Assembly (NCBI GenBank): GCA_963556495.2
Contig: OY747715.1
Span: forward strand, 19,196,739-19,260,738
Direction of reading: 5' to 3'
DNA from: Valencia hispanica
Lineage: Eukaryota; Chordata; Actinopteri; Cyprinodontiformes; Valenciidae
DNA length: 64,000 bases
In this document: positions 46,666 through 61,481 of the stretch, piece by piece
Layout: every line of letters begins with the position of its first letter
Position numbering within the stretch: the stretch's first letter is position 1
Notes under the pieces: model-generated
What the model was told of the DNA's origin: nothing
Databases searched by the model: none
What the model saw: only the letters and a program-made list of their open reading frames with translations
Program-made: the position numbers and the translations under genes

Positions 46666-48559
46666 AAATATCTTATTCTGTCTTAAATACATTTTAGTTT
46701 TTTCTTCCTTTAGAGAAAAGGCTCCATTTATCCGTAGCTTTTAATGGAGCTGTCTTTTAGACTACATAAATACCACATGCACAGAGGCCAATGCGATATT
46801 GTAATTAATCTGGATTTACAGCTTTTAAATCTGCAGGCCAGATTCCTGATTCCTACATTGTTTTGCCACAAATTATAGTGCAAATTAAATGCCGCTAATC
46901 TTTTTAATGAAGTGCTTCCTCCCTTTTCATTCTTTTTATGTCACTGTTTTAAAATGTCTCCTCTTTTATCCTGAGCTTCTGTCCACTGGTCAGCCAGACC
47001 GGCTCGCTGGTGGGACAGACTGTGAGTCAGGCCGGCCAGATGGAAGTCAGATTATCCTCCATTAGATGACATAATTCTATGGTGGTCCTCTTTTCCCAGA
47101 CCCAAACATAATAGCCTGTTGGTCCTAAATCAGGATGCAGGTCCTGCAGATGTAATGTAATAAAGAAACAGTAGCAACATGCCTATTAATATTAGGTATC
47201 TACTCCAGAAAACATTATCATTACGGCCACCTTCTGGTTTTGGTCCTAAAATCATTATTTCAATTAAAAACAACACATTTTTGCTAATGTAGTCTGTCTT
47301 TATTGTATCATTTAAATAAAAAAAGTTCCTAATGGGGTCTTTTGTTCTGAGAGGGGGTTTACAAAAATGGTTTAAGAATTCTCACTCATAAATACACAGC
47401 AGACATTTCTAGAATAATTTAAAAAAGATGACTACAGTACCAAATGCAAGACAGAAAAAGGAGCAAAAAAAACCTAAGAATGAGAAAACACTCAAACCGT
47501 GTGATTACCAAGGTGGGTGGGCTTGGCTTAGTTTTCTCATGCAAGCTAAACCGGTCTATAGTGGGTTGTAAATTTCTGAATGTTGACCTAATGTAAAAAT
47601 AAGTCAAGATTTAGTCATTGCTCTGTGGAAAATATCAGTCTGTAGTCAGTAAATACAGTAAAAAACAAAGAAATGTTCTAAAAAGCAGCTAAACACTGAC
47701 ACCCAGTGGCAGACTTTTGTTAATGAAACATCTGATGAAAACAGTTTCAATCCATTACTGTTTTGCATGACAACCAAAGTAAATGTTAAACTGGGTATGC
47801 TAACTTTGCAGTGTTTAAAATATGTGGCTTCAGTAGATTTCTACAGTGTTTACCTCTACAAGGTTTAAATATAAATTTGCATCAGGTAGGCCCAGTGCGT
47901 TTTGTCTTGTGCTGAGTTCATAAAACGGCATATTTAATGCTTTTTGGTATCTGAACTAGATAAAGATTAAAAAACCTCAGTCGAGTTTAAAACCCTGATC
48001 TGGGATGACCTTTAAAAGAGGGAATTGCTGTCTTGATTTTGAATGTGTTTTTGCAAAGTATTCTCAGTCAGTAATTCAAAACCTAAAAGAATTTGACAGA
48101 CAAGTAGTGGTTTGGCAATTGGAATATAGTGTTTTAAAAATATGTGAAAAATATTTTAGTGCTGATGATGTAACAGCCTTACGCTCCAGTTACAGCTGTT
48201 AGTTAAATGTCTTTACCAGCTTTGCAGCTCTGGACAGTGAAATGTTCTTAATATGAAATGTGAAATACACCCATTCTTGTTTGCAAAACAGATCAAACTC
48301 AGTCAGATAGGATGGAGAGCATCTGTAACTGTCAATTTTTAAGGGCAGGCTAAGTTTTCTACTTAACTCAGCATTTTGCATGTAGGTCATGAAAGATCCA
48401 TTTTAGTCTATTCTAACCAGTTCACTATGTCTTCTTAATGACCTCTGGGAAATGGGATTTATTTTGGCTGTCTTCTTACCAGCTGATTAAATTGATCCCG
48501 TCAACAGAATCTCCCACCTGTACTTCTCTGCAGTTTCTCCCCAATTACCACTGACCTAC
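46666..48559. other. non-coding, includes an enhancer-like stretch
   Basis: 46760-47170 is noted separately. Other parts are AT-rich without exon or transposon signals I can name. Confidence 0.35.
46760..47170. promoter_or_regulatory. possible conserved non-coding element
   Basis: Non-repetitive, contains CAAATTAAATGCCGCTAATC, a GC-rich segment CAGCCAGACCGGCTCGCTGG and GTGAGTCAGGCCGGCCAG, then ATTATCCTCCATTAGATGAC. The mixture of homeodomain-like cores with a GC-rich centre is unlike nearby decay. The GC-rich centre could also be read as a short peptide, but no splice frame supports an exon. Confidence 0.25.
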
Positions 48560-48756
48560 TGGCTACTTCTGATTAATGCTCAACTTAGGTGGACAGCCTG
48601 TTGTGAATCATTTTGCTTCCACTTAATGCCATCTATTGTTGCTAACTATTTTGAGTTATTCTATAATAAACAAATCAATTAACTAGATTGTAAATCAAAG
48701 TTAGAAGTATGGTGACATAAGTTTCATGAGTACTTTTGCAAGACCCTGTACACAGA
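48560..48756. mobile_element. Tc1-like end remnant
   Basis: Ends with GAGTACTTTTGCAAGACCCTG+TAC, the typical fish Tc1 terminal phrase, preceded by decayed subterminal sequence. No partner end was found. Confidence 0.4.
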
Positions 48757-49639
48757 CCTTTCACTTACCAAGTGCTGCTTTACACTTGCAAAAACACGAA
48801 CTATACAAAGTTGTCGACCAAAGCATGTAAATGATTTATTATGATCTAGACAGATGTTTTAACAAAAAGTGAGTGAGAATTTTAAATGTCCATTAAATAA
48901 TATATTTAGGCCCCTCTTCGGTCTTTGTTCTATCACAACAAAACAGAGTACCATGACTGTATAAAGAACCATTTAATCACAATAACTTTCAAAACCAACT
49001 TTAATGTGGATGAGAAGACATGTACAGCAAACACAAAGCATACAAAGAAAGTCTCTAAATTTAAGAAATGGAGATAGAAACAGGTATGTCCAGACAAGAG
49101 TTTCATCCAGACTACTCATTCGTAATATCCATTTTTTTTATTTTTTTTTATTTGAGTATTACAACACTCCTGTGCAAACTGTGGTTGCGTTTTCTTGAAG
49201 GGCACTGAAACTCAAACGAATATCAAATGATCAAAAAAAAAATAGGTTAGATGATGCAGCAGAGCTGAAGTCTCTCTAATGAAGATGATCCATGGCTCCT
49301 CAATCTAGGATTAAAAAGGTTTCTGAGCAGCAGAACATCCACCGAGGAAAAGGAGCATAAACAGCTGTAGACCAATGCAGTGGCAGAGTAGAATGCTTTC
49401 GTCAGAGTTGTCGTTTTAGATCCTGTGGGTGTTGGCCTAAAACATCTCAACATTTTATTTCCATGCAAATCATAAATTGTGGCATTTCTTATTGGGACTT
49501 TTTAAAAACTGGGAATCTGTTCCCATCCGTGTAAATGAACTATAGTTCCTGGATTTACCAACATCAACTTCATTCATGTCCTCCTAAAAGAAAAATCATT
49601 GGACTGTATGATGCCATATAAGCGTAGAAATGGTCCACA
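48757..49639. other. non-coding sequence downstream of yipf5
   Basis: May include a longer form of the yipf5 3' UTR (alternative signal at 49459-49454). No separate gene is recognised. Confidence 0.35.
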
Positions 49640-49950
49640 GCAGTTATTTTTCCATCAGTTTTATTTAACAGTCCTCTTCTTTATGTTGCATGAAGGGAAC
49701 AAGCTGCAGAAAATTGCTGGATGAAACGAACCACTTCGGCCTTCATGGCTTCAGGTCAGAATGTGGAGAGAGGAGGCGGCTTAAAAAAAAAATAAAAAAA
49801 TCGTTCGTGCCATTTATATGAGGGGGCTCCCATTTTTCTGTAGCAACTGTGTAATTAGCCAATAATTACACTAATTACATTGACGCTAATTAGAGTGAAA
49901 ATACAAAAACTGGGGAGCAGTTATTTGAAACTGTTGTGCAAAGATTTTTT
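49640..49950 (-). other. yipf5: yipf5 3' UTR with candidate polyadenylation signal
   Basis: The stop codon is at 49953-49951. On the minus strand the first AATAAA-type hexamer downstream is at 49665-49660, and a second is at 49459-49454. The 3' UTR therefore probably ends near 49640 or near 49430. No other gene or recognisable repeat lies between the stop and these signals. The true cleavage site cannot be decided from sequence alone. Confidence 0.45.
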
Positions 49951-51971
<2,021 letters not shown>

Positions 51972-51979
51972 TTCTTACT

Positions 51980-53859
51980 CTGTTAATAAAAAAGAGACAC
52001 AAATGAAAACTTTAGTTATTGCATGGATTTTCTTTTACTGTTGATTTCAACCACATTGCCTGCAATATGCCAATTATTTTGCTTACATGTATTGCATTTA
52101 TTAATGTACGTTTTATTGCAACAACTATAATACCTACAATAACATTTTAAGCACAATAATATCAAGTTCACACACTTATTGTTTGCTTCATAGATTTGTG
52201 TCAGTAAAACATGATCCTTGGATTATTTGAGGGTAAGGCGAGAAACGGGTGACAGACACTCGAAAAGCAGAAATATGAAGGGCAAAATAAATAAACGAAA
52301 CTGATAAATTACAAAATACATTGCGCAACTTAGCATTTTATACATATTTAATGCATAGAATACTACACATTTGACAGTGTCTGGCTAGCAGATGAGCCAG
52401 CAAAATCAGAAAGGTAGCCAGTGCTGCGTTCTTGGTGGACACGTCCATTTTGCCCCTTCACAGTTTTAAACCTTTAAAATTGAGTTTTCTGCCAGGAGAA
52501 CGATTCATACCCAATTTGACAACTGAAGATTTAAATAATTTTTACTCTACTCAAAGCTTACTACTGCTTAAATTTCTCCAATAAAGGCACCCAGCAGGAG
52601 GTCGGGAGTTATTTTGTTATTTCACCAGGGCCCATAATGTTATGTAAAAGTCAACAGGCCTAAATGAAAACTACGGACAAAATGAATGGAAATTGGGTTC
52701 AATCTAAGTATAAATCATATGTGAGATTCAAGCCGTATGATGTTGTATGTATGATGTATTGTTGTATGATGTTCTCCAGAATTCATGAAATAAATACTCA
52801 ACTGCAATAATTGAAAAAGATAAGCAATTTGTTAAGTATATAGGAATGAAATGGTTTGTTTATGGGTATGAAATGGCAGAACAAATTAAGGAAAATGTGA
52901 ATTGACCCAGAGTCACATAAAAGATATGACAAAATGAATATCAAGTAAGCAGAAAAAATGTAAAAAATTTTAATAGGCCATCACTTGATAAACATTACAA
53001 CGATAATGCTCCTCATTTCACAGGTCAGATCCTTGTTTGTGAGCTTCTTATGTTTTTAATTATAATTTCATGATACCATAAGTAACATTAACATTTGTCA
53101 CAGTCACTATATTAGGCCCAATTCAAATTATTTAGTACATTTCTGAGATTTCTGGTACCATTTTGTTCATCCAGGTTTAATCTTACTTATTTTTCTCTAC
53201 ACGTACAATGTTAAGACTTAAACATGTTTATAACTTTTAGCAGATTGAAAGTTGTATGATCAGGCACTGAAACCAACAGTGACACTAAAAGCAATTAGTT
53301 TCCCTAAAACGTGAAATATTACACATGACCAATATTTAAACCAAACCTTCATTTGACATAGTAACGGTCAAAACATACACACGTAAGTCTATAAACAGGT
53401 TCAGAGTGATTAAATAATACCAGCTTCATTTTACAAAGAAGAGACAAATGTTTGTTTACATCTATTTCGGTAACAATTGCGTTGATTAGCTTAGTTTGAG
53501 AAGCCGTTAGCTTTCTGAAAACTGCTAACGGTTTCACAAACAAAATACAAAGAATATACTTAGGATGTTATTTTACAACGCAGTATACGATAATATATAG
53601 TTAGGTAAACAGAGTATGAGACTACTTCAAAAAGGAAGAATAACATTAGAACACTGCAGCCATAGCCTTTAATCTTTAGTAAGCTACCGGTAAATCTTCC
53701 CGTTTACTCTTTGGCTAGATTGTTAGCTTCTGCTAGCTCTAACAGATACCGGGACATTTGTTAACATCCTTACAGAGAAAGCCAGCTTATATACCTCGCC
53801 GAATTAAACAAAAAAAGATGATATTTATAGCAATAAAGCCTCACAGTGATGATTCTTAC
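51980..53859 (-). other. yipf5: yipf5 intron 1
   Basis: AT-rich intron bounded by GTAAG at 53859 and TTAACAG before 51979 on the minus strand. No clear transposon is recognised in it. Confidence 0.5.
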
Positions 53860-53950
53860 CTATGATGTCAGCTGGATAACTCTTATTCGAGCCCTGCCAA
53901 CTCCACTGTTGTTGCTACGTGTCAAGAGAAAGACGGAACGCCGTCAGGGA
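53860..53950 (-). other. yipf5: yipf5 non-coding exon 1 and likely promoter edge
   Basis: Read on the minus strand, the sequence ending at 53860 finishes in ATAG followed by GTAAG, a strong donor. The next acceptor on this strand in the right place is just upstream of the yipf5 ATG (AG at 51981-51980). That makes an untranslated first exon and a 1.88-kb first intron (51980-53859). The upper edge near 53950 is a guess because no TATA box or transcript evidence is visible. The local sequence is only mildly CpG-containing. A 5' UTR intron just ahead of the ATG exon is common in vertebrate genes, but this exon is inferred from the splice site alone. Confidence 0.5.
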
Positions 53951-54639
53951 CACAGCAGACTACTCGCTAAAGAAAATGTGTCGCCGCCTGCTGGCACATT
54001 TTGGCTTTTTAACTATATTGAACAAAGAAGTCAGACTGGTACTAAAATGACAAGCACACAACTGGAATTCGTCTAATCAGTCATCTCATCAGATTTGATA
54101 GAAAATATTTTAAATTTTTCTCTTTTAGTCATTTTAACTCATTCTTAATTTCACAGTGTTATATGCACATTGCACCATATGTCCACACATGATAACTGTA
54201 ACTTATCTGGAAAATGCTGAACACATAATTTTAACCACCACCGGAGTGAGATGAGGACTTGAGCCTTTTCTAACAGGCCCTACAGAAGCCCTAGAAGTTT
54301 AAAAAGCTTTGAACACAGTTCATTTTTACAATACCTTTTTTTTTGCACTGTTGACATGGTAATTACTTATGATGATGGTAGGATGAAGCAGGATATAGAT
54401 GGACTATATGGGGCTTCATCCACTGAAATGCGGCAGTTGCTCTGGTCTGTTGTGGTAAAGTAAGAGGTGAGTCTGAAATAAAACTTTTAGATTTCCCGGT
54501 TTTTCTATGTTCCGAATCTTACCATGGTTATGTGATATCAATCATGACAGCAAGAACAAGATCCCAGAAACAAATGAAATGAGCATCCTCTCTAGGGTGG
54601 CTCTAGAGAAAAGGTTTTTCTCAGAGCTTTGTCATTCAG
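53951..54639. other. yipf5 upstream region
   Basis: Should contain the promoter. No TATA box or CpG island is obvious. A divergent neighbour gene is not visible. Confidence 0.35.
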
Positions 54640-54946
54640 AGGGTGTTTAAGTAAAGTTTATTTATCTCTCCTGAAAAGAATCAGTTGGAGTATTTCGGAT
54701 AGCTGATCAGGGTGCCTCCTAGGTGCCTCCCTTTGGGGGTTTGTTGGACATGTCACATGCGTAACGTGGGGATGTCCCAGGGTCTCCTCCCTGGGGCAGC
54801 CCCAGATATATGCTTAGTCCTTCTGGCCTAAAAACTCCTTGGGTGCTCCCACAAGAAGCTGAAGAGTACTGGTTGCACTCTTAAGACATGTTGACCTTGC
54901 TCTCCGATCTCAGATCAGTGGAAGACAATGAATGTATGGATGGACT
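54640..54946 (+). mobile_element. RTE/Rex3-like LINE 3' end fragment
   Basis: GATCAGGGTGCCTCCTAGGT, GGACATGTCACATGCGTAAC, CTGGGGCAGCCC, TTGGGTGCTCCCACAAGAAG and CGATCTCAGATCAGTGGAAG, ending ATGTATGGATGGA. This follows the conserved 3' end order of teleost Rex3-type RTE elements. 5'-truncated and decayed. Confidence 0.7.
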
Positions 54947-55019
54947 TAGATTAGTTTTCAATCAACAAACAGTCCAGCTGGATTTACCATAAAGCAAATT
55001 ATGGATATGTAAAAAAGCA

Positions 55020-55565
55020 CCTCACGCCCACGATGCAGCGCCTATATTTACCTAGAAAGCTGAACTCATATGGGGTCAGCAAGGAAGTTTTAGAGACTGT
55101 GTATAGAAGTCTGATTGAGAGTGAGATGACATTTGAAATGTGCACTTGGTTTAGAAGTCTGGGGGTTAAGAACAGAAATAAACTATCCAGAATTGTCAAG
55201 ATGGGCAGTAAAATTGTTGGTAAAGGCCAGAGAAAATTGGCAGAGATATATATTACACATATGAGACGCAAAGCCCAGCACATTATGTTTGACCCAGTAC
55301 ATCCTCTGTTTTCAGAATTCAGGAAATTATCATCAGGAAGGAGGTACATGACTGTAATAGCAACTAAAAACATTAACAAAAAGTCATTCATACCAATGAC
55401 GGTGTGGTGTGAAAGGGTATTTATTATTGTTTCTTTTAATGGGGGATTGTGTAATTTGTATGATGTTTGATCTTTCTGTCTACTCATTATGTCAATGTTC
55501 TTAAAAACCTACCTGTGGAGTCAAAGGCAAATTTCCACTTCGGTGGACAATAAAGCTTTATTATT
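55020..55565 (+). mobile_element. Rex1-like LINE 3' fragment
   Basis: 5'-truncated insertion holding the C-terminal end of an RT gene (separate entry) and a short 3' UTR that ends in AATTTCCACTTCGGTGGACAATAAAG. The small GC hairpin (CCACTTCGGTGG) before the end is a typical LINE 3' end stem-loop. Confidence 0.75.
55033..55470 (+). CDS. Rex1-like reverse transcriptase, C-terminal 145 residues (partial)
   Basis: Open to the natural stop. MQRLYLPRKLNSYGVSKEVL, TVYRSLIESEMTFEM, WFRSLGVKNRNKLSRIVKMG and RRYMTVIATKNINKKSFIPM follow the post-RT region of Rex1/CR1-group LINEs (RLY-LRKL..., YRS-IES..., KNR--L-RIVK). The RT catalytic part is absent through 5' truncation. The frame is undamaged, so the copy is younger than most around it. 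Confidence 0.75.
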   Translation: MQRLYLPRKLNSYGVSKEVLETVYRSLIESEMTFEMCTWFRSLGVKNRNKLSRIVKMGSKIVGKGQRKLAEIYITHMRRKAQHIMFDPVHPLFSEFRKLSSGRRYMTVIATKNINKKSFIPMTVWCERVFIIVSFNGGLCNLYDV

Positions 55566-57384
55566 AAGTATAATGGAAGACATATGATGGCTTGACATAG
55601 CTTTGTTTTTCTAAGGCAGTGGTAAATTGTTAAAGTTAATTGTATCATGAAATTGAGAATTTCTTTACAAAAATCATGTGAATTATATTACAGAAAAGAA
55701 AATATGTATATTTAGGTCCGTCTTCAGCATAGTGATCCAATGCTATAACATAAATTATCCTAGACAAAAAACTTTGGAAATAGGTATGGTCAAAGATCTC
55801 TCACCCTGTAGTCTTGTGAAATGAAATTGCAGAAGACCTTTCCTATCATGAAAAGTAGATTTTGCACAAAGCATTGACAACAGGGGAGTAGGCTATATAT
55901 TTGTGCTATCAGAGAATTTGTAAGAATTTCTTTTTCTTTAAATGGGATTTATTATTCCGCTGCTGAATAAATCCGCTCACATTAAAAGCTAGATATTTCA
56001 ATTTCTTACAGTTACATTAGTTAGATGCTACTGTGAAAAAAACAGATTCAATTATTGTTAATTTTTTTATTTATCTAACACATCTTTACCATGGCTGCCA
56101 ATAAATGTGCCCATCATTCTGCAAGCTTTTGGCTGCTGCTTGATCAAACGATCAAAAAGATAATGCATTTAAATTTAAGCAAACAATTAATCACCAAAAG
56201 ATCATACAAAAACCTCTACTTAGAAAGAGGGTAGTATTAGTATTCTAATAGTAGTAGTAGTATTCTAATAACGAAAGGTACTCGAAAGAGAATACATAAA
56301 ACACATCCCATTAAATATCTATGCTTTAATAAAACAAATAAATAAATAAAAAACAAACAGATTCTGCTTTTTGCCAGATGTTACCACATCAGTTAATTAA
56401 TACGTGGCTGGAAAAACTCCCCAGGTCTAATAACTGAAAATACATATAGAGGGTAGGTGATGACAAAGATAATGTAAGAGGACATGTACTGGGCTTTTGG
56501 AAAGAACAAAGGTAGTCTCTTTCAACAGGAAGCAGAGGAGGAGATCAATCACCCGGCATGAGCAGGAGAACTGCACCACTTTCATAATGCAGGCGGATAC
56601 TGGCTCTTTGATGATGTGCATTATGCAAAATAATGGGGCTCATGACCTATGCTGAGAGGAAGGTGGGACAGCAGGAAATGAGAATAACAGATGTCATTTT
56701 GAACTGTGAGATAGGAAATAGGCACACGTGAGCAAAAGACACAAAAATAAGGACTCATTCTGTTGCTTTTGAAGGGCAAGAGAACAAAGGCAAAAAAATA
56801 AACGAGGAAAAACAGATTAATTTAGGCGACAATTCATATTAACGATAGACCTTCAAAATATCTGAAATGACTACTGACTGGATCTCTTACCCAGAACTTA
56901 TTAAATTTAAATATTTCCTGTCTCAGATGTGAAACAGCCACACTCTCAGCCATCATGACAGAAAAATACATTAGACATAAATTAATTTCAGTGGTGTGGA
57001 AGGGAAATAAATTATACAGAGTTTGCTCCATCCTGGCCCCTCAAGAAACAGAATTTCTTTCAAAATGACAGGTGAGAATATAATACAAGCAGAAAGAGTC
57101 CCCACTTTTCACCTGAGACATATTGAGTTTGTTCAAAATGAGTATTCAGTTTCTGTTTAGGGGAAATGATGCAGAGCACTGAGCTGTCTTAAAACTTGAA
57201 TGAACAAAAGTTATTTGGCAGGTTTATGAATCCTGATGGGAAAAAACAAAGGCATTTAATGCAATTATTTACTACCTTTTTGCTTTACTTGGGTCATGTT
57301 TGGTAAAAGTTTTTTCCATTACAACTATTAAGAAGAGATGTATCCGGGCTTTCAAAAACAATCCAATCTTCCTCCAATTAAAAC
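55566..57384. other. non-coding sequence
   Basis: AT-rich; a small AGTAGTAGTATTCTAATA repeat lies at about 56230-56270. No gene recognised. Confidence 0.35.
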
Positions 57385-57620
57385 TTCCATCTTTCACTGT
57401 ATTATGCTAATCCAAAGTCAGGTTACAGAAGTAACAGGTTCTAGACGGAAACCCAGACATCCCTCTCAATCAGCAACTGACTCAAGCTCCTTTTCTAGGA
57501 TCCCAATGTGTTCCCAGAATAAAAGGGATTTGTAGTCTCTCCAGAAAGTGGCGTTTCTCATCGCTGAACTCAGCCAGCCCAGCAGAAGCAACCAAGGCCA
57601 AACCCAAAGAGGCACCTGAG
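57385..57620 (-). mobile_element. RTE/Rex3-like LINE fragment
   Basis: On the minus strand: GATGAGAAACGCCACTTTCT, GGAGAGACTACAAATCCC, CTGGGAACACATTGGGATCC, GAGAGGGATGTCTGGG. This is the end of the RT gene region of Rex3/RTE elements. Decayed. Confidence 0.6.
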
Positions 57621-60460
57621 TTTGAAATTAGTTGACTTCTTTTATGTCAGCTATCTGAGAATATTATTGCTTTAGCTTGATATGAATACTGGTTTCATCA
57701 TTCTTTCAGGCAAAGTTGCAAAAGCAAAAAAAACAACCTCAAAGACGACTTAAAAGGCAAAAAAATTTTTTTTTAAATCTTTGATGCAAATAAGAAGCTT
57801 TCCGTCACATGTTAAAGACCAAAAATTAATAAGTTCCCCCTGGTGGTTTCACAGTCAGTGCATATACATGCACATCTAAATAGAGCTTATGGCAATAACC
57901 GAGTTAATGCCTTGACCAGAATGGGAGCCTTTTCCTAGTTTACATGTCACTCAGAAAATCGAATTGATAAATGAAGTGCGTTCGACGGTAAGTGGCGACA
58001 TGCGCCCTAAGGTGACTAAGGTGTATACATGCATTTCAAAAGTCCGAATTCAATCGAACTAAGGCAATAATTTGTTTTTCTCTTATGTAAACGCACTGAA
58101 TGAGTTATCTTTTACTCCTTCCAGCTTGTTATACTTAGTCTAGATCTTCACATTTCAAAAACTTCTTGGAACAATAAGCCAGTAATGGTAGCCTTTCAAC
58201 TATCGTAATAGAGTTGGGCTAAATACAGACTACCCCAACAAGGGCACATAAAAGTTTATTATCTATATTCTTTGCTATGGTATAATGTAGGGTTTCACTT
58301 CAAACTGTGTGGTTTTAACTTAGGTCAAACTGTGTTTATGTTTTAGGGTTAACCAGACGAGCAAATTCCCTTGACCCTAATAAGCAACTCTTCAAAGATA
58401 AAATATGGACCACTGTTCGATGGGCAGGATGAAAGCCACACCCCTTTTGATTCCAAGGTTTGATAATCGGTCAAAGCCCCCATTTATTTACCCTAGAGTA
58501 AACGTAGACATTAAAAGGTAGATTAGTACAAAAAAAAAATTCTGTGAGACTCTCAGCTGCATTAACAAATGGATCCTTAAACAAAATTGCTTTGACGCAT
58601 GAAACACAATTACTTAACTGAAAGAGCCTGTGACTAATCTTGAGCTGAAATGGTTTTTTTTTCTTTTTATTGCTTTCCGTCATATTTAGACTTTTAATCA
58701 CTTCAGTACATGAAGAACACGTCTTTCTACTTGATCCGCTTAATTAAAGAAAATTAAAAAGTGCCAGAAAGGGTAATTGAAATTAGGGCAGTGTATCGCC
58801 ATATACTGTCATAATTGCCTTCTTTAATATAGCCTCTGCTATAATCCTGCTGCCGCTGTCTTGGTGAATGAGAGGATTAAAAGCAGTGAATTTCGTCGAT
58901 CATACCAAACCCTCATCGAAAGCCGCCTACTTACTCCTCAATCAGGATTTCTCATCCTGCCTCCACAGCACCAAGGAGAAAAGAATATCACAACTCTTCT
59001 GTTGTAAAAAAAAAAGATAGAAGGTGTCAGGTAGTTTTATCAATAAATATGAGTAAACTTCATGTAAGTGATACCTGCAGCTATTTACAGCTGAAATAAT
59101 TGTTTTAATATATCTTTTAACATATTTTAAAAACATTTATCAGATTAACCTTGGATGAGTTATTATTAAATTCAGTTCCCTCCTACCAGTACAGTGGGCA
59201 AAGATCATAAGGTAATAGGTGTCTAGTATTTGCAGGCTCCTTTATCAAAAACAGATTTGAATGACTTACACAAAGCTCTGACATAACACTGAGTGGCTGA
59301 GCAGCTTGTCAATTTTATGGCAGTACGGGACACTTCAGAGCTAAGAACCTATTATAAAGTAGTTGTCAACAAGAAAATATGACTCTATCTATGCACTCAT
59401 GGCATACTATTTACGTCTGACCAATATATAACGTTTTCCTTGTCACACATGGTGATCATTCAACTAATTTCCTTTGCCCAAAGGCTGTGGTGGTGTATCA
59501 GTTATTCAAAGAGTAATCAAAGGTAAGACCTTTCAGTCACGGTGTGGCACGGGTTAAAAACCGTGCACTCACCCCACCACCCAAGCAAAATTAGATGCAC
59601 GGAATCACATGTGGACACATCTGTATACTTCCTGACGTGCCCAAACACCACCACCATAGGTGAAATGCAAACCCCAAAAAATAGTCAGAATACAAAGAAA
59701 TAACTTCTGCAGCTTTGATGCTATGTTTAGTAGGTTATTGTTTTTCAAGGACCAGGCATTTTGACTCTTCATGTCAGTAATATATTTTGCCAGGTGGAGT
59801 GATTTCCAAGAACTTGTTAAATTTAAATATGGACATTACAAAATAAATATCTATATATAAAAAAGTGTATCACACACAAAAATTAGAAAACAATTTGTGC
59901 ACATAATCCATAAGACTAAATATTTTCTGGTGAGATGTTGAGGCATAGTTTCTTAGCTTGTTCCTCAGCTGCACAGACAATACAGAGTTCAATTCCATCA
60001 TTTGCCAGTTGATACTTGGCAAAAAAAGAAAAAAAAGAAAGTGAAAACCTTTTTGCAGATGGACTGTTCTGGGTTGTGTAATGCCTTGAATCTGATTTGC
60101 TTTTGTTTGGCATTAGGGAGAGCCACAGCCAACCCACGAGTGTTCCACATGTCAAAACAGATTTGGAGACTTGTAAAATAAGTCTCATACATAGACTGTA
60201 TGTCTCATATCATAAACAGTTACATCGCTCTCCTGCTTCCCACCCTTCTTGGGCTGCTGGCAGGTTTCATTGTTATTTTTCTTTAAAATGTTTACCAGGA
60301 GGAGACCAAAAAGATCCCATTCTTTGTGAAAGGTATCATGGTGGTTACCTGTTCGGAAAAAACTTTGTAAAGCTTTTTCAACTTCAAAATTACTCATATT
60401 ACTTGATTTAAATTCTTCAGAACATCAAACAATTTTTTCTATTAGTAAAAGATCATTCAA
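57621..60460. other. mostly unique non-coding sequence
   Basis: 58740-58960 has enhancer-like composition (AGGGTAATTGAAATTAGGGC, TCATAATTGCCTTC). 59916-60411 on the minus strand has a run of weak exon-like segments discussed under findings. No supported gene. Confidence 0.35.
58740..58960. promoter_or_regulatory. possible conserved non-coding element
   Basis: Complex, repeat-free sequence with several TAATT cores and CTGCTGCCGCTGTC. Composition only. Confidence 0.2.
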
Positions 60461-60479
60461 ATAAATACAAAATGGAAGT

Positions 60480-61470
60480 TTTCAAATTATAATTTAATTT
60501 ATTAAAGATTAAGCTCTCCAAACCAACCTGGCCGGTGAGAGAAAGTAATTGCCCCTGTGTTAAACCATGAATTCTCTTTGATTAACCATATCTTTTTATT
60601 TTGTTTCATTAGCCCCACACAGGCCTGATTACCTGTAAAAGTAGAAAAAAACAAATCACATAAACAGATCCTCTCTGACAAGATGAGCTAAGTAGAAATA
60701 TTTCAAAAGCAACACATCATGCTCTGATCTTAAATAAATCAAGAACCAATTGGAAATAAATGCATTCATCTATTAGTTTAGAAAGGGTTCCAAAGCCATT
60801 TCTAATGCTTTAGGACTTAAGTAATTCTCATTGAGAGCCATTATTCACAAATGGAAACAGTGTGGAGCAGTGGTGAACTTTCCTCGAGGTAGCAGCAGAA
60901 TTACTATAAGAACTCATCAATGACTCATCTAGGAGGTTGGAAAATACCCAAAAACAACATCTAATACACTTCAGCACTTACTTGCCTCAGTTAATATCCA
61001 TATTCATATTTCATCAATAAGAATGAAATGAAAAAATGACATCAATTGGAGAGTTCCAAGGAGAGAACCTCTGCGGAGCAAAACCAACAGAAGAACATTT
61101 CCCAAACAGAATCTTGATTATCCCAAAGACTTTTAGGAAAATATTCTGGGGAATGATCAGTTAAAGCTGGAACTTTTTATAACGTGTGTCCTGTTATGCT
61201 TGACTTCAAACTCACACAGCATTTCAGAAGTTCATCTTGGAATTTTGAAGGAACATCAAACAGAGAATCAAATGTGGTTTCAGTGTGAAGAACTGGGGCT
61301 GCTCTGCTACTTCAGAACATGGATGACTTGTTGTGACTGATGGAAACATGAATTCTCTCTACCACAAGGAACTACACCAAAGAGTAGCATCTTTCACACA
61401 ACAAGTCTCCCTAACAACAGGCATTCAATAATTTAAGCTTTGTCTTTTCTACCATCACAAACATAAATGT
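60480..61470 (+). mobile_element. degenerate Tc1-like transposon
   Basis: Left part: GGTGAGAGAAAGTAATTGCC, typical subterminal sequence. Relics follow: CAGTGGTGAACTTTCC (about 60870), GGGGCTGCTCTGCTACTTCA (about 61295) and GATGGAAACATGAATTC (about 61338), matching the core of a fish Tc1 transposase on the plus strand. Frames are lost. Confidence 0.65.
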
Positions 61471-61481
61471 TTGGATTTTGC

